Shown here: positions 37,756 to 47,404 of the stretch, piece after piece | How the letters are laid out: each line of letters opens with the position of its first letter | Numbering within the stretch: position 1 is the stretch's first letter | NCBI RefSeq assembly: GCF_017583065.1 | Contig: NZ_JAGEVL010000001.1 | Span: 744,001 to 808,000 of the forward strand | Direction: 5' to 3' | Source of the DNA: Staphylococcus shinii | GTDB lineage: Bacteria > Bacillota > Bacilli > Staphylococcales > Staphylococcaceae | Length of the DNA stretch: 64,000 bases | The notes under the pieces: model-generated | Told to the model about the DNA's origin: nothing | The model's database searches: none | Seen by the model: the letters and a program-made list of their open reading frames with translations, nothing else | Made by a program: the position numbers and the translations under genes

Positions 37756-38367
37756 ATGACTCAATATACATTCAAACCTAAAGACTTCAAAGTATTTACA
37801 GTAGATGGCTTAGATGCGAGAATGGAAGCACTTAACAACCATGTCAGACCACAATTGCATGCTTTAGGTGATTATTTCTCACAATATTTAGAAACTGCTA
37901 CAGGTGAAGTGTTCTATCCTCACGTAGCTAAACATGCTCGTAGAAGTGTTAATCCACCTAAGGATACGTGGGTAGCATTTGCAACTAATAAACGTGGTTA
38001 TAAAATGCAACCTCATTTTCAAATAGGATTATTTGAAAACCAACTATTTATTATGTATGGGGTTATGCATGAGGCAAAAGATAAAGCACAACAAGTTAAG
38101 GTTTTCGAAAATCAATTTGAAACATTAAAAAATCTGCCAAACGATTTTAGTATAAGCTTAGATCATATGAGCCAAGCAAAAACATACATACAAGAAATGA
38201 CAGACGAAGATATACACGAAGCGTTTAAACGTGTTAAAGAGGTTAAAAAAGGTGAGTTTTTCGTAGCTCGTACATTAGCTCCAGGTTCTGAAATTCTTAA
38301 GAATGATAAGTCATTTTTAAAATTTTTAGAAGACACATTTGAACATCTATTGAAATTTTACAAATAG
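37756..38367 (+). CDS. DUF1054/UPF0637 family protein
   Basis: A 203-aa cytosolic protein of a Firmicutes family with no established function. It shows [48 protein letters not shown] and the C-terminal [21 protein letters not shown] precedes the ATG. It stands alone with its own terminator. Confidence 0.9.
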   Translation: MTQYTFKPKDFKVFTVDGLDARMEALNNHVRPQLHALGDYFSQYLETATGEVFYPHVAKHARRSVNPPKDTWVAFATNKRGYKMQPHFQIGLFENQLFIMYGVMHEAKDKAQQVKVFENQFETLKNLPNDFSISLDHMSQAKTYIQEMTDEDIHEAFKRVKEVKKGEFFVARTLAPGSEILKNDKSFLKFLEDTFEHLLKFYK

Positions 38368-38447
38368 AAGTATTGTAAAAATCATTTTAGTAAAATAATT
38401 AGTGATTAATCCAATGCCGATAATTATTAATGTTTCGGCTCAGAACG

Positions 38448-38485
38448 CAAACAACCCTACGCATTAATTTGTGTAGGGCTTGTTT
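38448..38485 (+). terminator. Terminator after the DUF1054 gene
   Basis: The stem aaccctacgca with tgtgtagggctt, loop of about 7 nt, is followed by TGTTTATTTCTATTT. It is about 80 nt past the stop codon. Confidence 0.7.
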
Positions 38486-38550
38486 ATTTCTATTTATGTA
38501 GTTGCTTTTCAAAATAATATTGTACTTTCAGATCATTATATATTCTTTTA

Positions 38551-38706
38551 CTAACCATATTGCAACTTTTTAAGATTCATGGCAGTACAAATTAGCGTGG
38601 TATCCTGTAATATTGCATCGCCTTTACGTAATAAATGATTATTAGGAACTACTTTAGAGATAGAAATATTTTCATATTCATCACTTTTATCAATTGATTT
38701 ATTCAT
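38551..38706 (-). pseudogene. Transposase relic (IS1182/IS1272-like, internally deleted)
   Basis: A 51-codon frame from the ATG at 38706 contains ISKVVPNNHLLRKGDAI, like the VPxDHLxRKID start of IS1182-family transposases. It runs directly into LICTAMNLKKL, like the usual C-terminal end of those proteins. The roughly 400 residues normally between are missing. There is no good ribosome site. This is recognised by eye, so the family is probable, not certain. Confidence 0.55.
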
Positions 38707-38777
38707 CGTAATATACCCTGCCACTGTTTAATTTATATATTATACTATTTACGAATAATACTGTCAGTTATTTGTCT

Positions 38778-38883
38778 CATTTCTTGCGAGAAAGCTTATA
38801 TCTGAAGACTACAGCTTAAGTCAGTGAATGTAGAAAGCGTGCATAAAAACTGCCAACAAAGACGGACACTTTGTCGACAGTTT
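38778..38883 (-). repeat. Dispersed intergenic repeat, copy B
   Basis: On the minus strand it starts actgtcgacaaagtg, pairs imperfectly with ctttgttggcagt and continues TTTTTATGCACGCTTTC and CTGTAGTCTTCAG, matching copy A over about 105 nt. The second hairpin of copy A is lost. It is placed to terminate the DUF4064 gene. Confidence 0.75.
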
Positions 38884-38955
38884 GAACCAAGGTACTTATT
38901 AATGTTTCAACTTTTAATCTAGGTATTAGTTATAAATCAGCTTACCTAAACTATT

Positions 38956-39459
38956 TTAGTAAATATATGGGTCATCTTCTTTTTTCTTTTTCATTTCATT
39001 TTCTGGATTTATTTCAGCTTGTTTACGTTGATTATTTTGCTCGTCAAAATTCTGTTGAGAAAACATATTATTATTTTGTTCATCACGAGGTCCTTTTCTT
39101 ACAAACAGCATGATAGCAACAACAAACCATAATATCAGTGCAATAAAGTTTCCTGCAAATATACCAGTAATTGCTGCAATGATTAAAATACAAGCTGCTA
39201 GGATACGATTTCCTTTAATAGTCAATGTACCAATAATACCTAATATCGTTGAAATAATTAAAAAGCTTCCTTGGAAAATAACGGAAGTTTTAAATGCTCC
39301 AATTGACATTTCTATCCCTTGTTGTTGATTCATTTCTTTAAATGTTTCTTGAAATTCTGGCACATTCAGGAAAGAAAATACAAGAACCATTAGTAATAAG
39401 AATAATATACTTAGACCATTTGCTACCCAGGCTGTGATTCTTTCAGCTTTTCTCTTCAT
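38956..39459 (-). CDS. DUF4064 membrane protein
   Basis: A 167-aa protein with four hydrophobic segments (about residues 10-30, 58-78, 83-100 and 102-118), ending in a hydrophilic Asn/Gln/Lys-rich cytosolic tail (QQNFDEQNNQRKQAE, KKKKEDD). It matches the DUF4064 pattern (KRKAERITAWVANGLSI). AGGAGGAAGATT precedes the ATG. It is divergent from mntH, and the AuxB-like protein beyond mntH shares the same N-terminal membrane layout. The function is unknown. Confidence 0.8.
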   Translation of the reverse strand: MKRKAERITAWVANGLSILFLLLMVLVFSFLNVPEFQETFKEMNQQQGIEMSIGAFKTSVIFQGSFLIISTILGIIGTLTIKGNRILAACILIIAAITGIFAGNFIALILWFVVAIMLFVRKGPRDEQNNNMFSQQNFDEQNNQRKQAEINPENEMKKKKEDDPYIY

Positions 39460-39608
39460 AATCTTCCTCCTATTTTTTTATTAATCTTATCATAGCAAAT
39501 TTATATTGTGTTAAAAATCATCACGTCCTAATTACAGCACATTTTTATTAAATATGTTTAAACATAATAATTATTTCAGTAAAAATAAAATGGCTATCGT
39601 AACACTGT

Positions 39609-39622
39609 TTAGGTTGACCTAA
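39609..39622. promoter_or_regulatory. MntR/DtxR-type operator upstream of mntH
   Basis: The dyad TTAGGTTGACCTAA has perfect 6-bp arms and matches the TTAGGT...ACCTAA pattern of staphylococcal manganese/iron regulators of the DtxR family (MntR, SirR). It lies 57 nt before the mntH start. Repression of mntH in high manganese is inferred. Confidence 0.75.
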
Positions 39623-39678
39623 TATTTTTTTTGGAGTAATCTATGGATTGTTAATAAATGTATATGGAGGTGAGGGTA

Positions 39679-41016
39679 TTGACAAAAACAGTTCAATCCC
39701 ATAAGAGTTTAGATGAAATCAATAATACGGTTTCCGTCAATGCTCACGGTAAGTTTAGCCAGAAACTTTTTTCTTATTTAGGTCCTGGTCTATTAGTAGC
39801 TGTAGGCTATATGGATCCTGGTAACTGGATTACATCTATGCAAGGCGGTGCACAGTTCGGCTACGTTTTGCTATTCGTGATTTTACTTTCAAGCCTGTCA
39901 GCCATGTTATTACAAAGTATGACGGTGAGATTAGGAATAGCAACAGGTATGGACTTAGCACAAGCAACAAAACACTATTTAAATAAACCGGTCGCTTTTA
40001 TATTTTGGATTATTGCAGAATTAGCAATTATCGCAACAGATATAGCTGAAGTAATAGGTAGTGCAATTGCTCTTGATTTACTCTTCGGCATACCCTTATT
40101 GATAGGCGCATTAATTACCGTGCTAGATGTTTTTCTATTATTGTTCATTATGAAATTTGGATTTAGAAAAATTGAAGCTATCGTAGGTACGCTTATTTTT
40201 ACAGTGCTTGTTATATTTATCTTTGAAGTCTTTGTAGCTTCTCCTCATGTCACAGAGGTTTTAAATGGATTCGTCCCTAATAAGACAATCATCACAGATA
40301 ACAGTGCACTCTTTATTGCTTTAGGTATAATTGGAGCGACAATCATGCCCCATAATTTATATTTACACTCATCCATTGTTCAATCAAGAATGTATGATCG
40401 TAATAGTAGTAATTCTAAAGCACAAGCGATTAAGTATGCAATAATGGATTCAAACATTCAATTGTCTATTGCTTTTGTAGTTAACTGCTTACTTTTAGTC
40501 CTAGGTGCTGCCCTTTTCTTTGGTGTCAATTCAGAACAGCTCGGTGGCTTTTATGATTTATTCAGTGCTTTGCAAAATCAACCTGTGTTAGGCGCCTCAT
40601 TAGGAGCGCTTATGAGTACATTATTCGCAGTTGCATTACTAGCTTCTGGCCAAAACTCTACAATAACAGGAACAATGGCTGGTCAAATTGTAATGGAAGG
40701 TTTTATCAATTTAAAAATACCAAATTGGTTACGTAGATTGATTACTCGTGCTATTGCAATATTACCAATTATAGTATGCTTAATTATCTTTAAAGGTAAC
40801 GAAGCGAAAATGGAACAATTACTAGTATTTTCACAAGTATTCTTAAGCTTAGCTTTACCATTCTCATTAATTCCATTACAACTTTCAACTAATGATTATA
40901 GTTTGATGGGACAATTTAAAAATAAAACTTGGGTTAATATTATATCTTGGTTCTTAATTATTATTTTAAGTTTATTAAATATATACTTAATCATCCAAAC
41001 TTTCCAAGAACTATAA
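39679..41016 (+). CDS. mntH: Manganese transporter MntH (NRAMP family)
   Basis: MntH is a proton-coupled Mn2+ importer of the cytoplasmic membrane. The 445-aa protein has eleven membrane helices with the NRAMP metal-site motifs DPGNW in helix 1 and [10 protein letters not shown] in helix 6, plus the [11 protein letters not shown] loop. The start is TTG at 39679 ([10 protein letters not shown]), with GGAGG 8 nt upstream; an ATG 7 codons earlier overlaps that ribosome site. An MntR-type operator lies upstream. Confidence 0.95.
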   Translation: MTKTVQSHKSLDEINNTVSVNAHGKFSQKLFSYLGPGLLVAVGYMDPGNWITSMQGGAQFGYVLLFVILLSSLSAMLLQSMTVRLGIATGMDLAQATKHYLNKPVAFIFWIIAELAIIATDIAEVIGSAIALDLLFGIPLLIGALITVLDVFLLLFIMKFGFRKIEAIVGTLIFTVLVIFIFEVFVASPHVTEVLNGFVPNKTIITDNSALFIALGIIGATIMPHNLYLHSSIVQSRMYDRNSSNSKAQAIKYAIMDSNIQLSIAFVVNCLLLVLGAALFFGVNSEQLGGFYDLFSALQNQPVLGASLGALMSTLFAVALLASGQNSTITGTMAGQIVMEGFINLKIPNWLRRLITRAIAILPIIVCLIIFKGNEAKMEQLLVFSQVFLSLALPFSLIPLQLSTNDYSLMGQFKNKTWVNIISWFLIIILSLLNIYLIIQTFQEL

Positions 41017-41026
41017 ACGAAATACA

Positions 41027-41061
41027 AAAAAGGAGCGAGACATCAGTCTCGTTCCTTTTTT
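41027..41061. terminator. Bidirectional terminator between mntH and auxB-like gene
   Basis: The arms aaaaaggagcgagac/gtctcgttccttttt with a 4-nt loop form a strong hairpin with A and T runs at both ends, serving both convergent genes. Confidence 0.92.
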
Positions 41062-41112
41062 AGTTTCAAATGAACTAGCATATCTTATAGCACATTTTAG
41101 AATTTCTATATC

Positions 41113-42303
41113 TTATTTTTTGTCTTCTGAGTTGTCCGATTCAGCTGATTCTTTGCTATCATGTTCAGTTGTATCACCAGCAGTTTGTGAAGTCATTTTT
41201 TTTCTTTCTTCAAAATTTTGTCTGCGTTGATTCACTGCACTTGGTTGTTGTTTACGTCTTTCTTTTTCACGTTTTCTTCGTTCTTTTTTCTCTTGTTTAA
41301 TACGTGCTTTTTCTTCTGCTTTTTCTTGTTTTAATCTTGCTGCTTCTTCTGCTTCGGCTTGTTTACGACGTTGTTCTTCTTCGTATGCTTCTTGATGTCT
41401 TCGTTGTTCTTCTTCGTATGCTTCTTGTCTTCTCTGTGCTGCTTCAGCTTGAGCTTGTTCGTCATACTCTGTAGTTGCATTGTCAACTTCAGTTTGACTT
41501 TGATTTGAAACTGATTCTCCATGTTCATCATAAACGTCACTTACTGCGCCAAATTCATCAGTTTGTTGTTGCTCATCTTCAGTTTGCTTTTTATGTTTAT
41601 AATTGTATTTCGCTTGTCTGGAAAGCACTTGTGGCTCTTCATGTGCCTCTTGTGTCTCAGCGTTTACTTTATCAGCTACTTCAGAAGAATAACCGCCTCT
41701 TCTTAGTTGGTTCTCATTTCTTATTTGTTGTTCAGCGTCAGAAGTCTGTTCTCTCTCACTATATTGTGGTTTTGGTCCAGTCTGTTGTTCGTATTCTGAA
41801 TAACGACCTTGGTACCCTTCTCCATAATAAGCAGGGACTGTTTCTACCTTATCTTTACGTGCAAACATCATAACTGCTACGATTAAAAATAGGATTGGGA
41901 TAATAAGTGGAACAAATAATAATACCAATGGTAATGTAACTATTGTAGCTAAAAGGAATAAAAACCCTGATAGTATTCTAATATTCATTGAGATAAGTGC
42001 TAAGAATGATAATAATAAACACACAATAAAGTAAACGATAATAGCCCACACACCATTTTGTAACCAAATTACAAATTGCGTCGTATTCAAGCTATTATTA
42101 GCTAAAATTTGCTGAACAAAATCATTACCATTTAATGTAGTTTCTAAATTTTGTATTGATGTCTCACTACTAAAAGATACTAGTGCAATAAACATCGTAA
42201 TAATGGTTAGTAATAATAAAAATACCCAGCTTAACCAACCTAATACTTTTTCTGCTAGTCGACTCACAGGACGTCTAACTTGAGTATATTGCTCTCCTGA
42301 CAT
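41113..42303 (-). CDS. auxB: AuxB-like membrane protein with coiled-coil tail
   Basis: The 396-aa protein has four membrane segments in the first 150 residues and a long charged cytosolic tail. The tail is a Glu/Arg/Lys-rich coiled coil (about 275-365) with a tandem 11-residue repeat RRQEAYEEEQR / RRHQEAYEEEQ. In S. aureus the gene next to potD in this position encodes AuxB, a membrane auxiliary factor for beta-lactam resistance that stabilises lipoteichoic acid; this assignment rests on position and architecture. It is 72 nt downstream of potD with no terminator between. Confidence 0.65.
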   Translation of the reverse strand: MSGEQYTQVRRPVSRLAEKVLGWLSWVFLLLLTIITMFIALVSFSSETSIQNLETTLNGNDFVQQILANNSLNTTQFVIWLQNGVWAIIVYFIVCLLLSFLALISMNIRILSGFLFLLATIVTLPLVLLFVPLIIPILFLIVAVMMFARKDKVETVPAYYGEGYQGRYSEYEQQTGPKPQYSEREQTSDAEQQIRNENQLRRGGYSSEVADKVNAETQEAHEEPQVLSRQAKYNYKHKKQTEDEQQQTDEFGAVSDVYDEHGESVSNQSQTEVDNATTEYDEQAQAEAAQRRQEAYEEEQRRHQEAYEEEQRRKQAEAEEAARLKQEKAEEKARIKQEKKERRKREKERRKQQPSAVNQRRQNFEERKKMTSQTAGDTTEHDSKESAESDNSEDKK

Positions 42304-42375
42304 GTCTATACAACTCCTTATAATGCTTTCAAACTATTATAGCGAAAATACGCTAAAATAACTACTAACTTAGAT

Positions 42376-43449
42376 TTATTTTAATGACATTTTAAAATTT
42401 AAAAATCTTTCGTTATATTCACTCAATGTTTCTTTTCCCAAGTCTCTATAAACTTCTAAGTTTTCTTGTGACTCTTGTGATGGATAAAAGCGTTCATCAT
42501 TTTTTACTTCGTCTGGAAGTAAATGTCTTGCTGCTTTATTTGGTGTTGCATAACCAACCCATTCTGTATTCTGCTTACTGTTTTGTGCGTCTAATAAAAA
42601 ATTCATAAACTTATATGCGCCTGCTTTATTTTGAGCAGTTTTAGGTATTACCATATTATCAAACCATAAATTCGAACCTTCTTTAGGCACAACGTAATCA
42701 AATTCATCGCTACCTTGAACCATAGGAGCAGCGACACCGCTCCACACAACAGCAATATTCGCTTCATGTTGTTCCAGCATCATAGTGATTTCGTCACCTA
42801 CGACGCCTTTAACGTTTGGACCTAAATGTCTTAAATCTCGTTCCGCTTTTTCTAGATGTTGTGAATTCTTATCATTTAAACTGTATCCTAATTTATTCAA
42901 CGCTAAACCTATTACTTCTCTTGCACCGTCTACTAATAATATATCATTGTTATATTTCTTGTTATACAATTGATTCCAAGAGTTAAAATTATCATTAGGA
43001 TACGCCTTTTTATTATAAATAATACCTACAGTTCCAAAAAAATACGGCAAGGAATAGCGATTATTTTTATCAAAAGACATATTCATATAATCTGGATCCA
43101 AATTTTTAATATTAGGAACATTGTCATGATTTATCGGTAATAACATGTTTTGTCTTTTTAATTTTTGAACAGTATATTCACTAGGAAAAGCAACATCGTA
43201 ATGTGTGCCACCATTACGTATTTTGGCTTCCATTGCTTCATTAGAATCAAAAGTTTCATAGATTACTTCAATACCTGTTTCTTTTTGGAATTTTTTAATT
43301 AAACTAGGATCAATATATTCTCCCCAATTATAAACATAAATTTTTTCGCCATTTTTTGAATGGTCTTTCGCTGTATACTTATGACTGATAAACAGACATA
43401 TTAATCCAACAACAACTGAAACTATGATTAATTGTAAGAATCGCTTCAT
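42376..43449 (-). CDS. potD: Spermidine/putrescine-binding protein PotD
   Basis: PotD is the extracytoplasmic substrate-binding subunit of the polyamine ABC importer. The 357-aa protein has an N-terminal hydrophobic segment, then the mature fold with VYNWGEYIDPSLIKKFQKETG, YDVAFPSEYTVQKL and WFDNMVIPKTAQNK. The segment (VVVGLICLFIS) has a cysteine but not a consensus lipobox, so it may be anchored by an uncleaved helix. Its start overlaps the potC stop by 4 nt (ATGA). Confidence 0.93.
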   Translation of the reverse strand: MKRFLQLIIVSVVVGLICLFISHKYTAKDHSKNGEKIYVYNWGEYIDPSLIKKFQKETGIEVIYETFDSNEAMEAKIRNGGTHYDVAFPSEYTVQKLKRQNMLLPINHDNVPNIKNLDPDYMNMSFDKNNRYSLPYFFGTVGIIYNKKAYPNDNFNSWNQLYNKKYNNDILLVDGAREVIGLALNKLGYSLNDKNSQHLEKAERDLRHLGPNVKGVVGDEITMMLEQHEANIAVVWSGVAAPMVQGSDEFDYVVPKEGSNLWFDNMVIPKTAQNKAGAYKFMNFLLDAQNSKQNTEWVGYATPNKAARHLLPDEVKNDERFYPSQESQENLEVYRDLGKETLSEYNERFLNFKMSLK

Positions 43450-44267
43450 TGCTGTAAACCTCGTTTCACTTGCTTTTTATGTTTCACCATATTTTGAATG
43501 AAATAATAACCAAAAATACCTAACATAATAACTACAAATAATATTGTAGAAATAGCATTGATTTCCATGCTAATACCTTTTCTAGCCATAGCATATACTT
43601 CTACTGATAATACACTAAATCCGTTGCCTGTCACAAAGAAACTTACGGTAAAATCATCCAGTGAATATGTAAGTGCCATAAAAAATCCACCAATAATTGC
43701 AGGCATCAGGTGCGGTAGCATTACTTTATTTAAAACTTGAAATTCAGTTGCTCCTAAATCACGTGCTGCATTAAGTGTATAATCATTCATTTCATAAAGT
43801 TTAGGTAAAACAATGATAACAACGATTGGTATACAGAATGCAATATGAGAAATTAACACAGTCGTGAATCCAAGTCCTAGGCCTGTGAAATGACCAATTG
43901 CCGTAAACATAATTAAAAATGAAGCTCCAATAACTACATCTGATGAAACCATCAATACATTATTTAATGTTAATAATGAAACTTTCAACTTTTTATTTCT
44001 CAGATGAAATAGACCAATTGCGCCCATCGTGCCAATCACCGTTGCAAAGGCTGCTGCTAAAAGTGCAACAGCAATGGTATTAAAAATGACTGACATGAGG
44101 CGTTCATTATTAAATAATGTTTGATAATGTTCTAAGGTAAATCCTTCAAAGTGAATCATGTTACCTGCGGAATTAAAGGAATAAAGCATTAAAAATAAAA
44201 TTGGAATATATAATACTGCGGTTAATATACCAATGTATAATTTACCATACCATTTCACGTGCTTCAC
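43446..44267 (-). CDS. potC: Spermidine/putrescine permease PotC
   Basis: PotC is one of the two membrane permeases of the polyamine transporter. The 273-aa protein has six membrane spans and the EAA-type coupling loop (ARDLGATEFQVLNKVMLPHLMPAI) that contacts PotA. Its start overlaps the potB stop by 4 nt, so translation is coupled. Confidence 0.94.
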   Translation of the reverse strand: MKHVKWYGKLYIGILTAVLYIPILFLMLYSFNSAGNMIHFEGFTLEHYQTLFNNERLMSVIFNTIAVALLAAAFATVIGTMGAIGLFHLRNKKLKVSLLTLNNVLMVSSDVVIGASFLIMFTAIGHFTGLGLGFTTVLISHIAFCIPIVVIIVLPKLYEMNDYTLNAARDLGATEFQVLNKVMLPHLMPAIIGGFFMALTYSLDDFTVSFFVTGNGFSVLSVEVYAMARKGISMEINAISTILFVVIMLGIFGYYFIQNMVKHKKQVKRGLQQ

Positions 44268-45067
44268 CCTCTTCCATTCGACGATTTAGTATTAGTAATG
44301 ATCAACACTAGTGCCATAAATATAATAAGGCATAACGCAATCGTTGAACCCATTCCATAATTTTGAATTACAAGAAATTGTTCTTCTATCGCAGTTCCTA
44401 TATTAATCACTTTATTTCCTGCAATTAATCTCGTTATCATAAACAAGGATAATGCAGGGATAAATGTCACTTGAACACCTGTTAATACACCTTGTTTCGT
44501 CAAAGGAAGTATTACTTTTCTAAAAGTAGTAAACGGACTTGCTCCTAAGTCACTCGATGCCTGTAGTATATTATTAGGAATATCTTTCATACTATTAAAA
44601 ATAGGTAAAATCATAAATGGAATATAAATATAACTTGCTACAATTAAAAATGCAGGAACAGTAAACAATAAATCCATTTCAGATAAATGTAATAACCTTA
44701 ACATTTGATTGATAATACCATCATGACTCAATAATCCAATAAATGCATAGGTCTTCAGTAGTAAATTAATCCATGTAGGTATGATTAATATCAGTAACCA
44801 TAAATTTTGAAATTTGGAAGATCTAATAAAATAAGCTGCTGGATAACTGACTAACAATGTAATGAGTGTGATAACAGCTGCAAAAACTACTGAGTCCCAA
44901 ATCATACGAAAATATTTCCATGTCAGAATTTGCTTATAATTTTCAAAACTGAAATGCCCGTGTAAATCAAATAAAGAGAAGTACACAAGCAAAAGTACTG
45001 GAACTATAATAAATAGTATCATCCATAACACATAAGGAATGAATAAGAATTTGTTTATTTTACGCAT
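44264..45067 (-). CDS. potB: Spermidine/putrescine permease PotB
   Basis: PotB is the second permease subunit. The 267-aa protein has six membrane spans and the EAA loop ([19 protein letters not shown]). The start is the ATG at 45067 (MRKINKFLF), with GAGGAG about 9 nt upstream, overlapping the end of potA by 8 nt. A longer reading frame into potA is open but unsupported. Confidence 0.94.
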   Translation of the reverse strand: MRKINKFLFIPYVLWMILFIIVPVLLLVYFSLFDLHGHFSFENYKQILTWKYFRMIWDSVVFAAVITLITLLVSYPAAYFIRSSKFQNLWLLILIIPTWINLLLKTYAFIGLLSHDGIINQMLRLLHLSEMDLLFTVPAFLIVASYIYIPFMILPIFNSMKDIPNNILQASSDLGASPFTTFRKVILPLTKQGVLTGVQVTFIPALSLFMITRLIAGNKVINIGTAIEEQFLVIQNYGMGSTIALCLIIFMALVLIITNTKSSNGRG

Positions 45068-46154
45068 GGTTATGCTCCTCATAACTTTCGATACGTTGAT
45101 CAAATTCTGCTTCAGTTTCTCCTGGCACCATAATATGAATCGCTTCAGGATCAAAATACAAGCCAACTTTACTTCCTATTTCTGCTTTTTTAGTAGAATG
45201 AATCATCCATTCATAGCCTTTTCTGTCTATACAATTAATTTCATAGTGAACGCCTCTAAATAGCATCGAATCAACAGTGACCTCAAATAAACCTTCTGCA
45301 GCTGCCATCAAACTAATATCTTCTGGTCTTATAACAACTTCAACTTTTTTCTGTGAATCTATCCCCATATCAACACAGTCAAAATCTTGACCATAAATAT
45401 TAACTAAATAGTCATCAATCATTGTACCTTCAACGATATTAGATTCTCCTATAAAGTCTGCCACGAAGCGATTGACTGGTTCATCATAAATATCAGTTGG
45501 TGTGCCGAATTGTTGAATTTTACCATCTTTCATAACAAAGATATAATCACTAAGTGCCAAGGCTTCCTCTTGGTCATGTGTTACAAAAATAAACGTTATT
45601 CCCAACCTTGATTGTATCTCTCTTAACTCATATTGCATCTGTGTACGTAACTTTAAATCTAGCGCAGACAGCGATTCGTCTAATAAGAGTATTTCAGGCT
45701 CATTAACTATAGCTCGTGCAATTGCTATGCGTTGTTTTTGACCACCACTCATACCATCAATTGTGCGTGTCTCATACCCTGTTAATTTCACAAGCTGTAA
45801 AGCTTCTTGAACTTTCCTTTTAATTTCAGACTTACTTATTTTTTTAAGTTTTAATCCAAAAGCTATATTGTCATAAACATTAAGGTGTGGAAATAATGCA
45901 TAATCCTGAAATACCGTATTTACTTTACGTTTATTTGCAGGCGTTTGATTGATTTTCTTGTTTTGATAAATAATCTCCCCATTATCTGCAGTCTCAAAGC
46001 CAGCAATGAGTTTTAGTATGGTCGTTTTACCACAACCTGATGGACCAAGTAACGTGTAAAAATGTCCTGATTCTATATCAATATCAATCTTATCTAAAAT
46101 TTGTAAATCATCGTAACTTTTACTTACAGATTTGAAAGATAATAAAGGTTCCAT
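45060..46154 (-). CDS. potA: Spermidine/putrescine ABC transporter ATPase PotA
   Basis: PotA drives polyamine import by ATP hydrolysis. The 364-aa protein has Walker [11 protein letters not shown], signature [14 protein letters not shown], Walker [13 protein letters not shown] and H-loop FVTHDQEEA, then a C-terminal TOBE regulatory domain (about 280-345). The Walker B is followed by Ser where most relatives have Pro (DEP), a tolerated variant. It lies 10 nt after the regulator gene and starts the potABCD run. Confidence 0.95.
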   Translation of the reverse strand: MEPLLSFKSVSKSYDDLQILDKIDIDIESGHFYTLLGPSGCGKTTILKLIAGFETADNGEIIYQNKKINQTPANKRKVNTVFQDYALFPHLNVYDNIAFGLKLKKISKSEIKRKVQEALQLVKLTGYETRTIDGMSGGQKQRIAIARAIVNEPEILLLDESLSALDLKLRTQMQYELREIQSRLGITFIFVTHDQEEALALSDYIFVMKDGKIQQFGTPTDIYDEPVNRFVADFIGESNIVEGTMIDDYLVNIYGQDFDCVDMGIDSQKKVEVVIRPEDISLMAAAEGLFEVTVDSMLFRGVHYEINCIDRKGYEWMIHSTKKAEIGSKVGLYFDPEAIHIMVPGETEAEFDQRIESYEEHNHA

Positions 46155-46164
46155 ATATATCCTC

Positions 46165-46704
46165 CTATAAATAAGAAGCGGTAGCGACTATCATCACTTG
46201 AGCTTCTTCTGATTTTGGATTTATTAATCTATGTAACTGATTAGCCTTAAAATAAAGCGCATCTCCTACTACAGCATGGTAATCATCATCACCTAATTTC
46301 AAAGTAACTTGTCCTTTTAAACAATAGATGAAAGTATCTGATTCTGATGGTTCAAAATTTTTATACGAGGCGTTCCCTTGTAACGTTAACAATAATGGCT
46401 CCATTTCAAATTCATTAGACTGTGTAACCGGCCAATTTAATATATAACCCTTATCATATTCATCATAAGTAACTTGTGATGCCTTTTTATATAACACTTT
46501 TTCTGTTCGTGGTTCTTTGAAAAAATCACTAGGAGTCGTACCCAATACTTCTAATATATTCAAAAATGTTTCCATACTTGGTGATGCATGTTGACTTTCA
46601 ATTTGTGATATATAACCTTTTGATAAGTCAGTACGCTCTGCTAATTCTTCTTGTGTTAAATGCTTTATAATACGTAAATTTTTAATTTTTTTACCTATCT
46701 CCAT
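46165..46704 (-). CDS. XRE-cupin transcriptional regulator of the pot operon
   Basis: A 179-aa regulator with an N-terminal XRE helix-turn-helix ([21 protein letters not shown], about 15-37) and a C-terminal cupin domain (about 105-178; [29 protein letters not shown]). This is the PuuR-type layout of regulators that sense polyamines or related metabolites. It heads the operon directly before potA, so it probably controls polyamine import and itself. TCCAT-side Shine-Dalgarno AAAAGGTGAAAA is weak but adequate. Confidence 0.88.
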   Translation of the reverse strand: MEIGKKIKNLRIIKHLTQEELAERTDLSKGYISQIESQHASPSMETFLNILEVLGTTPSDFFKEPRTEKVLYKKASQVTYDEYDKGYILNWPVTQSNEFEMEPLLLTLQGNASYKNFEPSESDTFIYCLKGQVTLKLGDDDYHAVVGDALYFKANQLHRLINPKSEEAQVMIVATASYL

Positions 46705-46723
46705 TTTTTCACCTTTTCAAAAT

Positions 46724-46749
46724 ATTATAGTGAAAAGTTTTAATTTTCA
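46724..46749 (-). promoter_or_regulatory. pot operon promoter -10 with overlapping dyad
   Basis: TATAAT on the minus strand (46724-46729) is preceded in the spacer by the dyad TGAAAA-N7-TTTTCA (46731-46749). The dyad sits where a repressor would block the polymerase and is a candidate operator for the XRE-cupin regulator. Confidence 0.5.
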
Positions 46750-46781
46750 TCATAACTAAAATTTATGCTTTTAAAAAAATA

Positions 46782-46854
46782 AAAAGCTATATTCTGTTTA
46801 CTTTTATCAAACATTTTGTTTAATGCTTAATAAAAATATCAGAATATAGCTTTT
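46782..46854 (-). terminator. Terminator after UPF0223 gene
   Basis: Perfect 15-bp arms aaaagctatattctg/cagaatatagctttt enclose a 43-nt AT-rich loop. On the minus strand the stem is followed by TATTTTTTTAAAAG. It separates the UPF0223 gene from the pot operon. Confidence 0.8.
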
Positions 46855-46870
46855 ATGACAATAGTTATTT

Positions 46871-47143
46871 TTATTTTGATGAAAAATATCTTTGTTCTGG
46901 TGAAGTTTGTACTGCTTTAACCACTTGATAAGTGTTATAGCCGCTATTATTCTCAAATTCTTTAAAAATCTGTTTCTCTTCAGCTTTGCCAGGTACAATT
47001 TCTTTAAATTGTTTATAACGATTTAATATGAGTTGTCCTTCAACTTTAGATTCATAATAAGCCTCAACAGCATTGAAAAATGACACGACTTGCATCATCT
47101 CATCATTTGTCCAATCTAAATCTATTGGATATTGATATTCCAT
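46871..47143 (-). CDS. UPF0223 family protein
   Basis: A 90-aa cytosolic protein, [17 protein letters not shown] at the N-terminus and [20 protein letters not shown] in the middle, matching UPF0223 of staphylococci and bacilli. GGAGGT is 9 nt before the ATG at 47143; the frame is open further upstream without a ribosome site. It lies downstream of pdhD beyond that operon's terminator, a conserved placement. The function is unknown. Confidence 0.9.
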   Translation of the reverse strand: MEYQYPIDLDWTNDEMMQVVSFFNAVEAYYESKVEGQLILNRYKQFKEIVPGKAEEKQIFKEFENNSGYNTYQVVKAVQTSPEQRYFSSK

Positions 47144-47223
47144 TGTTTTTTTTACCTCCAATTCAATTAACTTATCTTCATTATATTTCAAAGTAATATT
47201 TTGTATCATCTATATGCTATATA

Positions 47224-47259
47224 CAAAAAAATCCGAGACATTTATTTATGTCCCGGACT
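47224..47259 (-). terminator. pdhABCD operon terminator
   Basis: On the minus strand the arms agtccgggacat/atgtctcggat with a 6-nt loop are followed by TTTTTTTG. The stem closely resembles the trxA terminator. Confidence 0.85.
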
Positions 47260-47404
47260 CAATTGTCATATTGGTAATAAATCATTACTTTGAGTAAGAA
47301 CTTAAATTAAGTTATGCTCAATTGTAAACATTTTTACCAGAGCGTGATAACAAATACTTGTATGTCACATTCCTTTTTAACTTTAGTATGAAAATCTAAA
47401 GAAA

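Larger units (their letters stand above)
38368..38955. other. Gene-poor region with transposase relic and repeat
   Basis: This is the longest gap in the window. It holds a terminator (38448-38485), a transposase-like relic (38551-38706) and repeat copy B (38778-38883). The pattern suggests a site of past insertion and decay. Confidence 0.65.

Noticed and set aside
41370..41427. A short repeat pair that might be read as a CRISPR-like array.
   Set aside because: There are only two units in frame in a coding region, with no spacer pattern and no cas genes.
41475..41873. A 132-codon plus-strand frame across the auxB-like tail.
   Set aside because: It arises from the repetitive Glu/Gln/Lys codons of the tail read in reverse; no ribosome site or family.
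42339..42354. A short tagcg/cgcta stem between potD and the auxB-like gene as a terminator.
   Set aside because: The 5-bp stem has no T-run; the gap looks like read-through or a weak promoter.
45068..45166. A longer N-terminus for PotB reaching into potA.
   Set aside because: The ATG at 45067 has a good ribosome site and begins right at the first membrane helix; the extension lies inside PotA's coding sequence.
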